The notes under the pieces were generated by a model. It worked only from the letters and a program-made list of their open reading frames with translations. It ran no database searches and was not told the origin of the DNA. This document shows, piece after piece, positions 16,436 through 24,587 of a DNA stretch of 64,000 nt (within the stretch, counting starts at the first letter, position 1; each line of letters starts with the position of its first letter). The stretch comes from Saccharothrix syringae (GTDB taxonomy: Bacteria > Actinomycetota > Actinomycetes > Mycobacteriales > Pseudonocardiaceae), in NCBI RefSeq assembly GCF_009498035.1, contig NZ_CP034550.1, positions 7,006,001 to 7,070,000 on the forward strand. Reading direction: 5' to 3'. Made by a program: the position numbers and the translations under genes.

Positions 16436-17113
16436 TCAGCGCACCGCGACGGGTCGCGGGTCGTGCTCCCCGGCGCGCAGCGGCCGCAGCGCCGCGTGGC
16501 CGCTCACCCAGACCACGTGCAGCACCGGGCCGGTGAGCAGGGCGAGCGCCACGACGGGCAGCGCGGCGACGGCCGCCGCCAGCACCCACAGCGCCGCCAG
16601 CGACACCAGGGTGAGGTGGGGGCGGCGGACGGCCAGGAACAGGCAGGCCCCGGCCAGGCGCCGGACCGGCACGTCGGGGTGCTCGACCACGCCCGTCAGC
16701 GCCACCAGCGCGGTCGCGGCGGTGAGCACGGCCAGCACCGCGAGCACCGGGGTCGCGACGGCGCCCGCGGGCGTGCCCCAGAAGGCGCGGACGTCCACGG
16801 CCAGGACCACCAGGGCGGCGGTCGCGGCACCGGACACGGCCAGGGCCCGGCGGGCGTGCCGGCGCCAGGCGCGCAGGAATCCCCGCACGACCGGCGCGCC
16901 CCCGTCCCAGGCGGTGGCCGCGCACACGGCGTGCGCGGCGCAGACGGCCGGGCCCAGGGACGGTGCCGTGAGCACCAGCAGCGGCCAGCTCGTCGCGACC
17001 GGGGTGAACAGCAGGACGGCCAGGAACGGCGCGCTCGCGCCCGCGGTGAGCGCACCGGTGACCAGCAGCGCGTAGGCGGTGCCGAAGATCCGGTCATAGG
17101 TCTGGTGGGTCAC
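16436..17113 (-). CDS. DUF624 (YesL-like) membrane protein
   Basis: This 225-residue membrane protein starts MTHQTYDRIFGTAYALLVTG and has about five hydrophobic segments. DUF624/YesL proteins accompany ABC importers for rhamnogalacturonan or other oligosaccharides in Bacillus and actinomycetes. Their molecular role is not established. The GTG at 17113 lies 5 bp after the permease stop, so it is in the same operon. The internal segment ATAWDGGAPVVRGFLRAWRR fits the family's cytoplasmic loop. It may assist assembly or regulation of the transporter. Confidence 0.78.
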   Translation of the reverse strand: MTHQTYDRIFGTAYALLVTGALTAGASAPFLAVLLFTPVATSWPLLVLTAPSLGPAVCAAHAVCAATAWDGGAPVVRGFLRAWRRHARRALAVSGAATAALVVLAVDVRAFWGTPAGAVATPVLAVLAVLTAATALVALTGVVEHPDVPVRRLAGACLFLAVRRPHLTLVSLAALWVLAAAVAALPVVALALLTGPVLHVVWVSGHAALRPLRAGEHDPRPVAVR

Positions 17114-17118
17114 GGCGG

Positions 17119-17991
17119 TCAGCCCTTCATCCCGCTGGTCGCGATGCCCTGGACGAAGTACCGCTGGCCGAGCAGGAACACCACCGCGACGGGCAGCACG
17201 GACAGCACCGAGCCGGTCATGATCAGCGCGTGCTCGGCGTTGTACTCGCTGACGAACGACTTGAGCCCGAGCTGGACGGTCCACAGGTCCGGGTCCCGCA
17301 GGTAGATCAGCGGCCCGAGGTAGTCGTTCCAGGTGGTGACGAAGGTCAGCAGCGCCAGGCTCGCCAGGGCGGGCACGGACAGCGGCAGCACGATCCGCAG
17401 GTAGATGCCGTACTCGCTGAGGCCGTCGACGCGGGCGGCCTCGCACAGCTCGTCGGGGATGGTGGCGTAGTACTGCCGCATCAGGAACACGCCGAACGCG
17501 CCGAACGCCTGGAGGGCGATCACCGCCCAGGGCGTGTCGGTCAGCCCGACCTCGGACATCAGGATGAACTGCGGGATCATGTATGCCTGCCAGGGCACCG
17601 CGATCGTGCCGATGTAGAGCACGAACAGCAGGTTGCGGCCGGGGAAGCGGGCCTTGGCGAACCCGTAGGCGGCGAAGCTGCCGGTGAGCAGTTGCAGCGC
17701 GGTGACGACCACCGACAGGAACACCGTGTTCTTCAACCACCCCAGCAGGTCCGAGACGCGCCAGATCTCGGCGTAGTTCGCCCACCGCGGCGAGTCCGGG
17801 AACCAGCTCACCGGGATGGCGAACACGGCGTTGTCCGCCTTCAGCGACGAGGAGACCATCCAGAAGAACGGCAGCAGCAGCGCGGCCGCCGCCACCACCA
17901 GCACGGCGTGGCCGGCGATCCGGCCGGGTCGGGCCCGCCGTCGTGCGGGTGGCGGCGCGGTGGGCTCGGGCGTGGTCCGCGGCACGGTCAT
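17119..17991 (-). CDS. Carbohydrate ABC transporter permease (MalG-like)
   Basis: This 290-residue inner-membrane permease has six predicted helices. The EAA loop that contacts the ATPase is EAARVDGLSEYGIYLRIVLP near residues 194-213. A Pro/Arg-rich N-terminal tail precedes the first helix. It pairs with the MalF-like permease immediately upstream (1 bp between genes) and the binding protein at 19064. No ATPase is encoded in this operon, so a shared MsmK-type ATPase encoded elsewhere is expected. Likely cargo is unsaturated pectin oligosaccharides, judged by neighbours. Confidence 0.92.
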   Translation of the reverse strand: MTVPRTTPEPTAPPPARRRARPGRIAGHAVLVVAAAALLLPFFWMVSSSLKADNAVFAIPVSWFPDSPRWANYAEIWRVSDLLGWLKNTVFLSVVVTALQLLTGSFAAYGFAKARFPGRNLLFVLYIGTIAVPWQAYMIPQFILMSEVGLTDTPWAVIALQAFGAFGVFLMRQYYATIPDELCEAARVDGLSEYGIYLRIVLPLSVPALASLALLTFVTTWNDYLGPLIYLRDPDLWTVQLGLKSFVSEYNAEHALIMTGSVLSVLPVAVVFLLGQRYFVQGIATSGMKG

Positions 17992-17992
17992 C

Positions 17993-18985
17993 TCAGTCCT
18001 CCCTCCTGCGGTTGACGGCGAACTGCACGGCCGTGACCGCCATGCAGAGCCCGAACAGCACGACGGAGACCGCCGAGGCGTAGCCGAACCGGTTCTCCAC
18101 CAGGCCCTTCTGGTAGATGTACTGGGACAGCACCAGCGTCGACTGCCCCGGCCCGCCGTTGGTCATCACCAGGATCAGGTCGAAGACCTTGAAGCTGCCG
18201 ATGGTGAGCATGACCGTGACGAAGAACGTCGTGGGGCGCAGGCACGGCAGGGTCACGTTGCGGAAGCGCTGCCAGGCGCCCGCCCCGTCGATGCGCGCCG
18301 CCTCGTGCAGCTCCGGCGGCACGGTCTGCAACCCGGCCAGGAACAGCAGCATGTAGTAGCCCATCTCGCGCCAGACGCCGACCAGGATCACCGCGGGCAT
18401 GGCCCAGTCCGACGACGCGGTCCAGCCGGGCGGGTCGTCCACCCCGAACAGCCCCAAGACCTGGTTGACCGGGCCCGCGTCCTTGCTGAACAGCAGGTTC
18501 CACGCGATCGCGATGGCCACGATGGAGGTGACGTAGGGGAAGAACGCCGCGGTGCGGAAGAACGCCGCGCCGCGCAGGCCGCGGTCGAGCAGCAGGGCCA
18601 GGGCCAGCGACAGCGCGAGGGTGAGCGGGATGTGCAGCGCGGAGTAGTACAGGGTGTTGAGCAGCGCGCGGTGGAAGCTCGCGTCCCGGGCCAGGCGGGT
18701 GAAGTTGTCCAGGCCGACCCAGCGGGCGGTGCCGAAGACGTTCCAGTTGGTGAAGGAGAGGTAGAACAGCGCGACGACCGGGCCCAGGGTGAGCAGGCCG
18801 AAGCCGAGGAAGTTCGGCAGGACGAAGGAGACGCCCTGGAGGGACCGGTGCCACCGCTTGCCGCGGTCTCCCCCGGCGCCGCGCGACCCGGCACGGCGTG
18901 GCCCGGTGCGGTGCGTCCCGGTGCGGTGCGATCCGGTGCCGCGCGGCCCGGTCTCGCGCGGCCCGCCGACCGTAGTGGTGCTCAT
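17993..18985 (-). CDS. Carbohydrate ABC transporter permease (MalF-like)
   Basis: This 330-residue permease has an EAA loop, HEAARIDGAGAWQRFRNVTLP, and six helices beginning GVSFVLPNFLGFGLLTLGP. The ATG at 18985 (MSTTTVGGPRE) is preferred over a GTG-type extension to 19042. Residues about 8-40 are a low-complexity tail of TG(P/S/T)(R/H) units from direct repeats at about 18890-18960. It forms a heterodimer with the MalG-like permease. The cluster resembles the oligogalacturonide/rhamnogalacturonide importers linked to YesL genes. Confidence 0.9.
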   Translation of the reverse strand: MSTTTVGGPRETGPRGTGSHRTGTHRTGPRRAGSRGAGGDRGKRWHRSLQGVSFVLPNFLGFGLLTLGPVVALFYLSFTNWNVFGTARWVGLDNFTRLARDASFHRALLNTLYYSALHIPLTLALSLALALLLDRGLRGAAFFRTAAFFPYVTSIVAIAIAWNLLFSKDAGPVNQVLGLFGVDDPPGWTASSDWAMPAVILVGVWREMGYYMLLFLAGLQTVPPELHEAARIDGAGAWQRFRNVTLPCLRPTTFFVTVMLTIGSFKVFDLILVMTNGGPGQSTLVLSQYIYQKGLVENRFGYASAVSVVLFGLCMAVTAVQFAVNRRRED

Positions 18986-19063
18986 CGGCACTGTGCTCCC
19001 GCGTTGTTCGGTGGACGTGGGTGGGCGCGGGCCCGGCGGCATCGGGCCCGCGCCCCGGAGGGG

Positions 19064-20368
19064 TCACCGGGACCCGAGGACCTCGCTGCGCGCCCGGGCG
19101 CCGGCCCGGCCCAGTGCCTCGTCCACCGGCGTGCTGCCGGACATGATCGCCGAGTGCGTCTCCTGGAGGATGTTCTGCAGCGCGGCGGTCTCCGGCGAGA
19201 CGGGGTTCTCCGCGCGGGTGTCGTGCGTGGTGAAGGCGAACCGGGACAGCTCGTCGGCCGGCACGCCCTGGACCGCGAAGTACGCCTGCGCCACCGGCTC
19301 GGTGAGCGTGGCGGGCGTGATGCCGATGGAGGCCAGCGCGGTGGCGCCGCCCTCCCCCGCGACGAACGCCAGGAACTCCTTGGCCGCGGCCACCTCGCCC
19401 TCGTCGATGGCGGCGTTGATGCCGAGGCCGGTGGGGTCGCCGAAGGTGACGGGCTTGTCCCCGGTCCCGCCGTCCCGCTGCGGCGCGGGGGCGAAGCCCC
19501 ACTGGAAGGACTGGGCGTCGCCGGACTTCTGCTGGGCGATCAGGGTGGCGACGTACCAGCTGCCCATCAGCATCGTCGCGGCCTGCTGGGTGCCGAACTG
19601 CGCCTGGTACTGGAGGGTGTTGGTGGTGGCCGTGCCGTAGTCCACCTGCGCGCCGGCCTCCTGCTGCGCCAGGGCGCGCCGGTAGTAGGGCGCGAGGTAG
19701 CCGTAGTCGCCGCTGTCCAGGTCCGCGCCGGGGGTCTGGGCCAGCGCCAGGCCCTGCACGGTGGACTGCCAGACGTGCTGGTAGGCCGCCTTGGCCGGGG
19801 AACCCGCCGCCTTGAGGCCCGCGGTGAGGTCGGCCACGGCCCGCTCGTACTGCGCCCACGTCCAGGTGGCGTCGGGCGGGGTCACGCCGGCGGTCGCGAA
19901 CAGGTCCTTGTTGTAGTAGAGGTACCAGGAGTCCTGCCGGTAGGGCACGGCGTAGGTGACACCGTCCACTTCGTAGTCGCCCAGGCCGTTGACGCCGTCG
20001 CCGAGGCCGTGCGCGACGTCGGACACGTCCAGCAGCTGCTCGCCGCTCTGGTAGGTGAAGAAGTTCTTCAGGTTCTTGAGCACGAAGACGTCGGGCCCGC
20101 TGCCGGCGGCCAGGTCGGCGGTCAGCTGGGTGTCGTAGTTGGTGGCGTCGTACTCCTTGAACTCCACCTCCACGTCGGGGTTGCGCTCGTGGAACGCCTC
20201 GGCGAGCTTCGTGAACTCGGGCGTGGAGTTCAGGCTCCACGCGCTCATCGTCAGGGTGACCGGGCCGCCGCTGTCGGCGGCCTCGTCGCCGCCGCACGCG
20301 GTGGCGGTGAGCGCGAGGGCGGTGACGGCGGCCGTGATGGCGGTCCGCCCGGGGTGCCGGTGTCGCAT
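19064..20368 (-). CDS. Extracellular sugar-binding lipoprotein of the pectin ABC importer
   Basis: This 434-residue family 1 solute-binding lipoprotein has a signal peptide ending in the lipobox TATACGG (Cys near residue 25). The body shows the usual pattern: VTLTMSAWSLNSTPEFTKLAEAFHERNPDVEVE (described in part), DVFVLKNLKNFF and YAVPYRQDSWYLYYNKDLF. It captures oligosaccharide outside the membrane for the two permeases downstream. The ATG at 20368 starts the signal peptide and is the natural start inside a much longer open frame. It precedes the permeases by 78 bp, consistent with higher expression of the binding protein. Confidence 0.92.
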   Translation of the reverse strand: MRHRHPGRTAITAAVTALALTATACGGDEAADSGGPVTLTMSAWSLNSTPEFTKLAEAFHERNPDVEVEFKEYDATNYDTQLTADLAAGSGPDVFVLKNLKNFFTYQSGEQLLDVSDVAHGLGDGVNGLGDYEVDGVTYAVPYRQDSWYLYYNKDLFATAGVTPPDATWTWAQYERAVADLTAGLKAAGSPAKAAYQHVWQSTVQGLALAQTPGADLDSGDYGYLAPYYRRALAQQEAGAQVDYGTATTNTLQYQAQFGTQQAATMLMGSWYVATLIAQQKSGDAQSFQWGFAPAPQRDGGTGDKPVTFGDPTGLGINAAIDEGEVAAAKEFLAFVAGEGGATALASIGITPATLTEPVAQAYFAVQGVPADELSRFAFTTHDTRAENPVSPETAALQNILQETHSAIMSGSTPVDEALGRAGARARSEVLGSR

Positions 20369-20406
20369 GGTCCTCCACTTCCTGGTCGAGCCACGGGGGC
20401 GGTTGG

Positions 20407-22338
20407 TCAGGACAGCGCGATCCGGGTCCGCGCGCCGTCGGGCCACCGGGTGGTGACCCGGGTCGCGGGTCCGTCGGGGTCGAGCCGGACCTCCGGTCCC
20501 GACCGGGGCACGGGGCCGCGGGCCAGTTCCAGCAGGACGGCGAACCACTCGCCGGGGACGACGGGGCAGTGCGCCCAGGGGACCGCGGCGACCGGTCCCA
20601 GCGGGCTCGCGCCGGGGTGGAGGGACACGCCCGTGCCGGTGGTCCTGCCCAGCAGGACGAGCAGCTCCGACCGGGTTCCGTCGTCGCCCCGGGCGCGCGG
20701 TGCCCCGGTGGGGTCGACCTCCGCGCCGGCCACGGGCCAGCCGGACAGGCGCAGGGTCGTGGGCGGGCGGTCCCGGGCGACGTCGTCGACCCGGACCAGG
20801 CGCACCTCCCACGGGCCGCGGACCAGCGAGTGCACCGTGACGGTCCCGGCGTCGTGGTGGCGGCCCGTCCAGCCGGACCCGTGGTGCCGCTGGACCTCGT
20901 CGGGCTCCAACCAGCGGACCGGGCCGGACGAGGACGCGAGGCCGGTGGGCACGCCGTCGGCGTCGACGACCCGGGTGGGGCCGACGCGCATGCCGGACCG
21001 GTGGGACGCCCGGCCCTCGGCGTCGAGCAGCACGACGGCCTGGTCGCGCGGGTCGGTCCAGCTCTCCCGGTCCAGCAGGGGGCTGGTGGCGGTGGAGTAG
21101 CCCAGCCGCGCGTAGAGCGGCGAGTCGCCCCGGGTGTCGCCGGGGACGGCGTGGTCGGTGCCGTGGTTGACCACCCGCACCACGCCGTCGGTGGTGCCGC
21201 TGACCAGCCAGCCCGGCGCCCGGATCGCCCGCACGTAGTCGCCCCGCTCCACCGGCAGCGGCTGCTCCTCCGCCGCCCACACCGGGTGGTCGGCGGGCAG
21301 GACCAGGCCGAGCATGCCCTTCACCGCCCAGTACGGCGACCCCGGGCCCGAGTAGGACTGCGCGATCCGCGGCCACGGACCGTGCCAGCCCAGGGAGAGC
21401 AGGCCGCGCCCGTCGGGGGCGCCGCGCTCGGTGAAGTGGCGCACGACGATGGTGGCCGCACGCCTCAGGACTCCCGGCGGGGTGGACGGGACCCCGGCGA
21501 GGGCACCGGCCCAGAAGGGCGCCGCGGCGGCGAACCGGTAGGTCAGGCTGCGGCCCTGGAGCAGCGGTGAGCCGTCGCCGCCGACCAGGTGGACGGCGTC
21601 GAGCAGGAAGCGGTCGAGCAGCGCGGTGTCGTGCTCGCGGCGCTGCTCGGCGAAGCCGGCCGCGCCGGGCATCCGCGCCCACAGCTGCGGGTAGACGTGC
21701 AGCGCCCAGCCGGTGTAGTGGTCGAACGCGCGCTCGTGGCCGTCGGCCAGCCAGCCGTCCTCGCGCCGGAAGCCGTCGTGGGTGGCCAGGTCCTCGGCGA
21801 CGTCGTCGGCCGACCAGGGTCCGCCGACGTCGCGCAGGAACGCCTGCACGACCAGCCGGAACCACACCCAGTTGATGCGCGGGTAGGTCGGGTCGCCCAC
21901 GGCGGGGGCGAGGTAGTCGACCACGCGCTGCCGGACGCCCGGGTCCAGGCGGTCCCACAGCCACGGGCGGGTCAGGTCCAGGGCGAGCGCCAGGGAGGCG
22001 GCCTCCACCTTGGCCTGCGGGTGCTCGTCGAGGCGCACCCAGCGCTCCGGCGAGCCGGGGTCGGTGCCCGCGGCGATGCCCTCGGCGTACCAGCCGGCCA
22101 GGTCGTCCGGGTCGGCGCCGCGTTCGCCGGCGAGGCGGAACCCGGCGAGCAGGAAGGTGCGGGCGAAGCCCTCCAGGGCGTCCACGTCGGAGCCGTAGCC
22201 GCCGGTGGGGCCGGGCAGGGCGATCCGCGCGCGGGCCGGGGAGGCGAAGGGGCGGACCGCGCGGAGCAGGGCGTCGGCCGTGGCGGCCCACTGGTCGCGC
22301 GACCAGCCGGCTGGGGCTTCCCGGGGTTCCGGCGGCAT
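20407..22338 (-). CDS. DUF2264 family protein (putative polysaccharide-processing enzyme)
   Basis: This 643-residue protein lacks a signal peptide. The N-terminal two thirds match DUF2264: SRDQWAATADALLRAVRPFASP, INWVWFRLVVQAFLRDVGG and AFDHYTGWALHVYPQLWA. The last is a candidate active-site His/Tyr stretch. DUF2264 proteins have an alpha/alpha-toroid resembling heparinase/uronyl hydrolases and are found with pectin genes. The ATG at 22338 follows GAAGGA. It appears to be the first gene of the operon leading into the binding protein and permeases, with a consensus promoter at 22422-22449. Activity on an imported uronide is inferred. Confidence 0.82.
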   Translation of the reverse strand: MPPEPREAPAGWSRDQWAATADALLRAVRPFASPARARIALPGPTGGYGSDVDALEGFARTFLLAGFRLAGERGADPDDLAGWYAEGIAAGTDPGSPERWVRLDEHPQAKVEAASLALALDLTRPWLWDRLDPGVRQRVVDYLAPAVGDPTYPRINWVWFRLVVQAFLRDVGGPWSADDVAEDLATHDGFRREDGWLADGHERAFDHYTGWALHVYPQLWARMPGAAGFAEQRREHDTALLDRFLLDAVHLVGGDGSPLLQGRSLTYRFAAAAPFWAGALAGVPSTPPGVLRRAATIVVRHFTERGAPDGRGLLSLGWHGPWPRIAQSYSGPGSPYWAVKGMLGLVLPADHPVWAAEEQPLPVERGDYVRAIRAPGWLVSGTTDGVVRVVNHGTDHAVPGDTRGDSPLYARLGYSTATSPLLDRESWTDPRDQAVVLLDAEGRASHRSGMRVGPTRVVDADGVPTGLASSSGPVRWLEPDEVQRHHGSGWTGRHHDAGTVTVHSLVRGPWEVRLVRVDDVARDRPPTTLRLSGWPVAGAEVDPTGAPRARGDDGTRSELLVLLGRTTGTGVSLHPGASPLGPVAAVPWAHCPVVPGEWFAVLLELARGPVPRSGPEVRLDPDGPATRVTTRWPDGARTRIALS

Positions 22339-22362
22339 GGCTTCGTCCTTCGTCGGCGGAAG

Positions 22363-22449
22363 ACGTTCGATCACAACGATGCGCAGTTGCTTTCGTTTTT
22401 GATCGCTTGCCTGGCAAAGAGTAAATACGTGCACGAGTGATCGTGTCAA
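22363..22449 (-). promoter_or_regulatory. Promoter and CGATCAC operators of the uronide uptake operon
   Basis: Reading the minus strand, TTGACA (22449-22444) and TATTTA (22427-22422) form a -35/-10 pair with a 16-bp spacer. CGATCAC occurs in the spacer (22443-22437 on this strand). A second copy on the plus strand lies within ACGTTCGATCACA at 22363-22375 in the leader. The same 13-base sequence with one change recurs before kduI at 25524-25536. The two hybrid DeoR/LacI regulators are the obvious candidates to bind here. Confidence 0.65.
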
Positions 22450-22535
22450 GGGTCACAGGGCGATGTGTCGCCGCCGGGTGCGGCCGCGGGCCGACGACAT
22501 AATTGGGCCCACGGTCGACGACAGGAGGACGCGCG

Positions 22536-22676
22536 GTGACGAGAGCGCGCACGGGGGACGGCGCCGCACTGCCTCGCGTGGCACCGGCACCGGCACCGCC
22601 GCGCGCCGTCGTCACGGCACCGGCACCGGCACCGGCAACGCCTTGCGCCGTCGTCGCGGGGACGGCAGCGCCGTGA
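22536..22676 (+). CDS. Small leader ORF overlapping the regulator start
   Basis: This 46-codon frame starts with GTG at 22536 after AGGAGGA, a far better ribosome binding site than the regulator itself has. It ends at a TGA that overlaps the regulator's GTG by four bases (GTGA). The product would be Ala/Pro-rich (ending VVAGTAAP) with APAPAP repeats and no recognisable domain. The overlap suggests translational coupling, with regulator synthesis depending on translation of this leader. It could alternatively be the true N-terminal coding region separated by a sequencing frameshift, but the encoded sequence does not look like a DNA-binding extension. Confidence 0.5.
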   Translation: MTRARTGDGAALPRVAPAPAPPRAVVTAPAPAPATPCAVVAGTAAP

Positions 22677-23767
22677 ACCCGGAGTCCCGCACGCTCGCCG
22701 CCGGCCGGCGCGCGTCGATCCTCGAAGCCCTGCACCGGGAGGGCGTGGTCCGGATCTCCGACCTCAGCGAGCGGATGGGCGTCACCGCCGTGACGCTGCG
22801 CCGCGACATCGCGCACCTGGCCGGCGAGGGCCTGCTGCACCGCGTGCACGGCGGGGCGACCCTCCGCGCGGCGGCGAGCCCGTCACCGGAGGCGCCGCCG
22901 CTCGACGCCGCGCACCGGGGTGCCGCCGGGATGCTGGTCCCCTCGCTGGACTACTACTGGCCGGACGTGGTGCGCGGCGCCGAGGAGGAGGCGTCCGCGC
23001 ACGGGTTGCGGGTCCTGCTGCGCGGGTCGTCCTACGAGAGCGCCGACGACCGCCCCCAGCTGGAGCGGTTGCTGGACAACGAGGACGTGTGCGGGCTGAT
23101 CGCCGCGCCGAGCCCGACCGCGCCGTCCGCGGCCGCCACGATCGAGTGGCTGAGCACCCTCGACACCCCGGTCGTGCTGGTCGAGCGGGTCGCCGCCGTC
23201 GGGCCGCGCCAGGCGGTCGTGGAGTCGGTGGTGTCCGACCACGCCCTGGGCGCGGCCATGGCCGTGCACCACCTGGCGTCCCTGGGCCACCGCAAGGTCG
23301 GCGTGGTGACCAGCGAGAACAGCCCGACCTCACCGCACGTGCACCGCGGCTGGTCCGACGCGTGCGCCGAACTCGGGTTCGACCCCGGGTCCACCGTGGA
23401 CACCGCCGTCCCCCGCCCCGGCACGGCGGGCTGGGACGCCGCGCTGGACGAGGTGTTCGACGGGTTGGCCGCCACCGGCACCACGGCGGTGCTCGTGCAC
23501 GCCGACACCGAGGCCATGGCCCTGGTCCAGCGCGCCGAGCAGCGCGGCGTCCGGGTGCCGTCGGGGTTGTCGGTGGTGGCCTACGACGACGAGGTGGCCG
23601 CGCTGTTCACCCCCGCGCTGACCGCCGTGCGCCCGCCCCGGCGCTCCATCGGGCGGGCGGCGGTGTCGCTGCTGGCGGCCCGGCTGCACGACCCGGACCG
23701 CCCGACGCACCGGGTGGTGATCACCCCGTCCCTGCGCGTGCGCGACTCGACCGCCCCGCCCGCCTGA
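22673..23767 (+). CDS. Hybrid DeoR-HTH/LacI-sensor regulator, copy 1
   Basis: This 364-residue regulator joins a DeoR-type winged helix-turn-helix (residues about 8-63; RISDLSERMGVTAVTLRRDI and LLHRVHGGA) to a LacI/periplasmic-binding-type sensor domain (about 85-360). The sensor begins GMLVPSLDYYWPDVVRGAEE and ends VVAYDDEVAALFTPALTAVRPP. A LacI protein would have a hinge helix and its own HTH, which are absent. The start is GTG at 22673, overlapping the leader ORF. It diverges from the uronide uptake operon and probably controls it in response to a pectin-derived sugar acid. Copy 2 lies at 25558. Confidence 0.88.
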   Translation: MNPESRTLAAGRRASILEALHREGVVRISDLSERMGVTAVTLRRDIAHLAGEGLLHRVHGGATLRAAASPSPEAPPLDAAHRGAAGMLVPSLDYYWPDVVRGAEEEASAHGLRVLLRGSSYESADDRPQLERLLDNEDVCGLIAAPSPTAPSAAATIEWLSTLDTPVVLVERVAAVGPRQAVVESVVSDHALGAAMAVHHLASLGHRKVGVVTSENSPTSPHVHRGWSDACAELGFDPGSTVDTAVPRPGTAGWDAALDEVFDGLAATGTTAVLVHADTEAMALVQRAEQRGVRVPSGLSVVAYDDEVAALFTPALTAVRPPRRSIGRAAVSLLAARLHDPDRPTHRVVITPSLRVRDSTAPPA

Positions 23768-23773
23768 CCGCTC

Positions 23774-24544
23774 TCACCGGGCCAGCCAGCCGCCGTCGAC
23801 GGGCAGCACGACGCCGTGGACGTAGTCGGCCGCGCGGGAGCACAGGAACAGCACCGCGCCCGCGATGTCCTCCGGGTCGGCCCAGCGCCCGGCCGGGATG
23901 CGCGCCAGGATGGACCGGTTGCGGTCGGGGTCCGCGCGCAGGGCGCCGGTGTTGTCGGTGGTGACGTAGCCGGGCGCGACGGCGTTGACGTTGACGCCGC
24001 GGTGGGCCCACTCGTTGGCCAGCGCCCTGGTCAGGCCGGCCACGGCGGACTTCGACGCGGTGTAGCCGGGCACGGTGATCCCGCCCTGGAAGCTCAGCAC
24101 CGAGGCGATGTTGACGATCCGCCCGGAGCCGCGGGCCAGCATCGACCGGCCGACGTCGCGCGACAGCGACCAGGTGGCGCGCAGGTTGACCGAGAGCACG
24201 TGGTCGAAGTCGGCGTCGGCGTGCTCGGCGGCGGGCGCGCGGCGGATCGTCCCGCCGTTGTTGACCAGGACGTCGACCTCCCGTTCGGCCAGCAGCGCAC
24301 CGAGGGCGGTGACCTGGGCGGGGTCGGCGAGGTCGGTGCGCACCGGGGTGAACACCCGGCCCTCGCCCTCGACCGCGCCGCGCGCCGGGCCGTCGCCCTC
24401 GGGCATCGACCCGCTGACCCCGATGACGTCGGCTCCCGCCGCCGCCAGCAACCGCGCCACGGCGAGACCGATGCCGCGGCCGGCACCGGTGACGGCGGCG
24501 GTCTTGCCGGTCAGGTCGAGGAGGTCGGCGACCTCCGGCCTCAT
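23774..24544 (-). CDS. kduD: 2-dehydro-3-deoxy-D-gluconate (or 2-deoxy-D-gluconate) dehydrogenase KduD
   Basis: This 256-residue SDR enzyme should reduce 3-deoxy-D-glycero-2,5-hexodiulosonate to 2-keto-3-deoxygluconate with NAD(P)H. It carries TGAGRGIG near residue 19 for the cofactor, NNGG (variant of NNAG), the catalytic YTASK and the KduD-typical SVLSFQGGITVPGYTASK. Its neighbour kduI makes the substrate, with 43 bp between the genes. KDG kinase and aldolase are not in the window and must be elsewhere. It converges with hybrid regulator copy 1 with stops 6 bp apart. Confidence 0.93.
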   Translation of the reverse strand: MRPEVADLLDLTGKTAAVTGAGRGIGLAVARLLAAAGADVIGVSGSMPEGDGPARGAVEGEGRVFTPVRTDLADPAQVTALGALLAEREVDVLVNNGGTIRRAPAAEHADADFDHVLSVNLRATWSLSRDVGRSMLARGSGRIVNIASVLSFQGGITVPGYTASKSAVAGLTRALANEWAHRGVNVNAVAPGYVTTDNTGALRADPDRNRSILARIPAGRWADPEDIAGAVLFLCSRAADYVHGVVLPVDGGWLAR

Positions 24545-24587
24545 CGCGCCACCTCCAAGACGAAGCCGGGCCCCCGCGCCCCCGGCT

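Noticed and set aside
17816..21100. 1094-codon plus-strand frame across the ABC transporter genes
   Set aside because: It is a high-GC antisense shadow of the permeases, binding protein and DUF2264 gene, all of which have clear domains.
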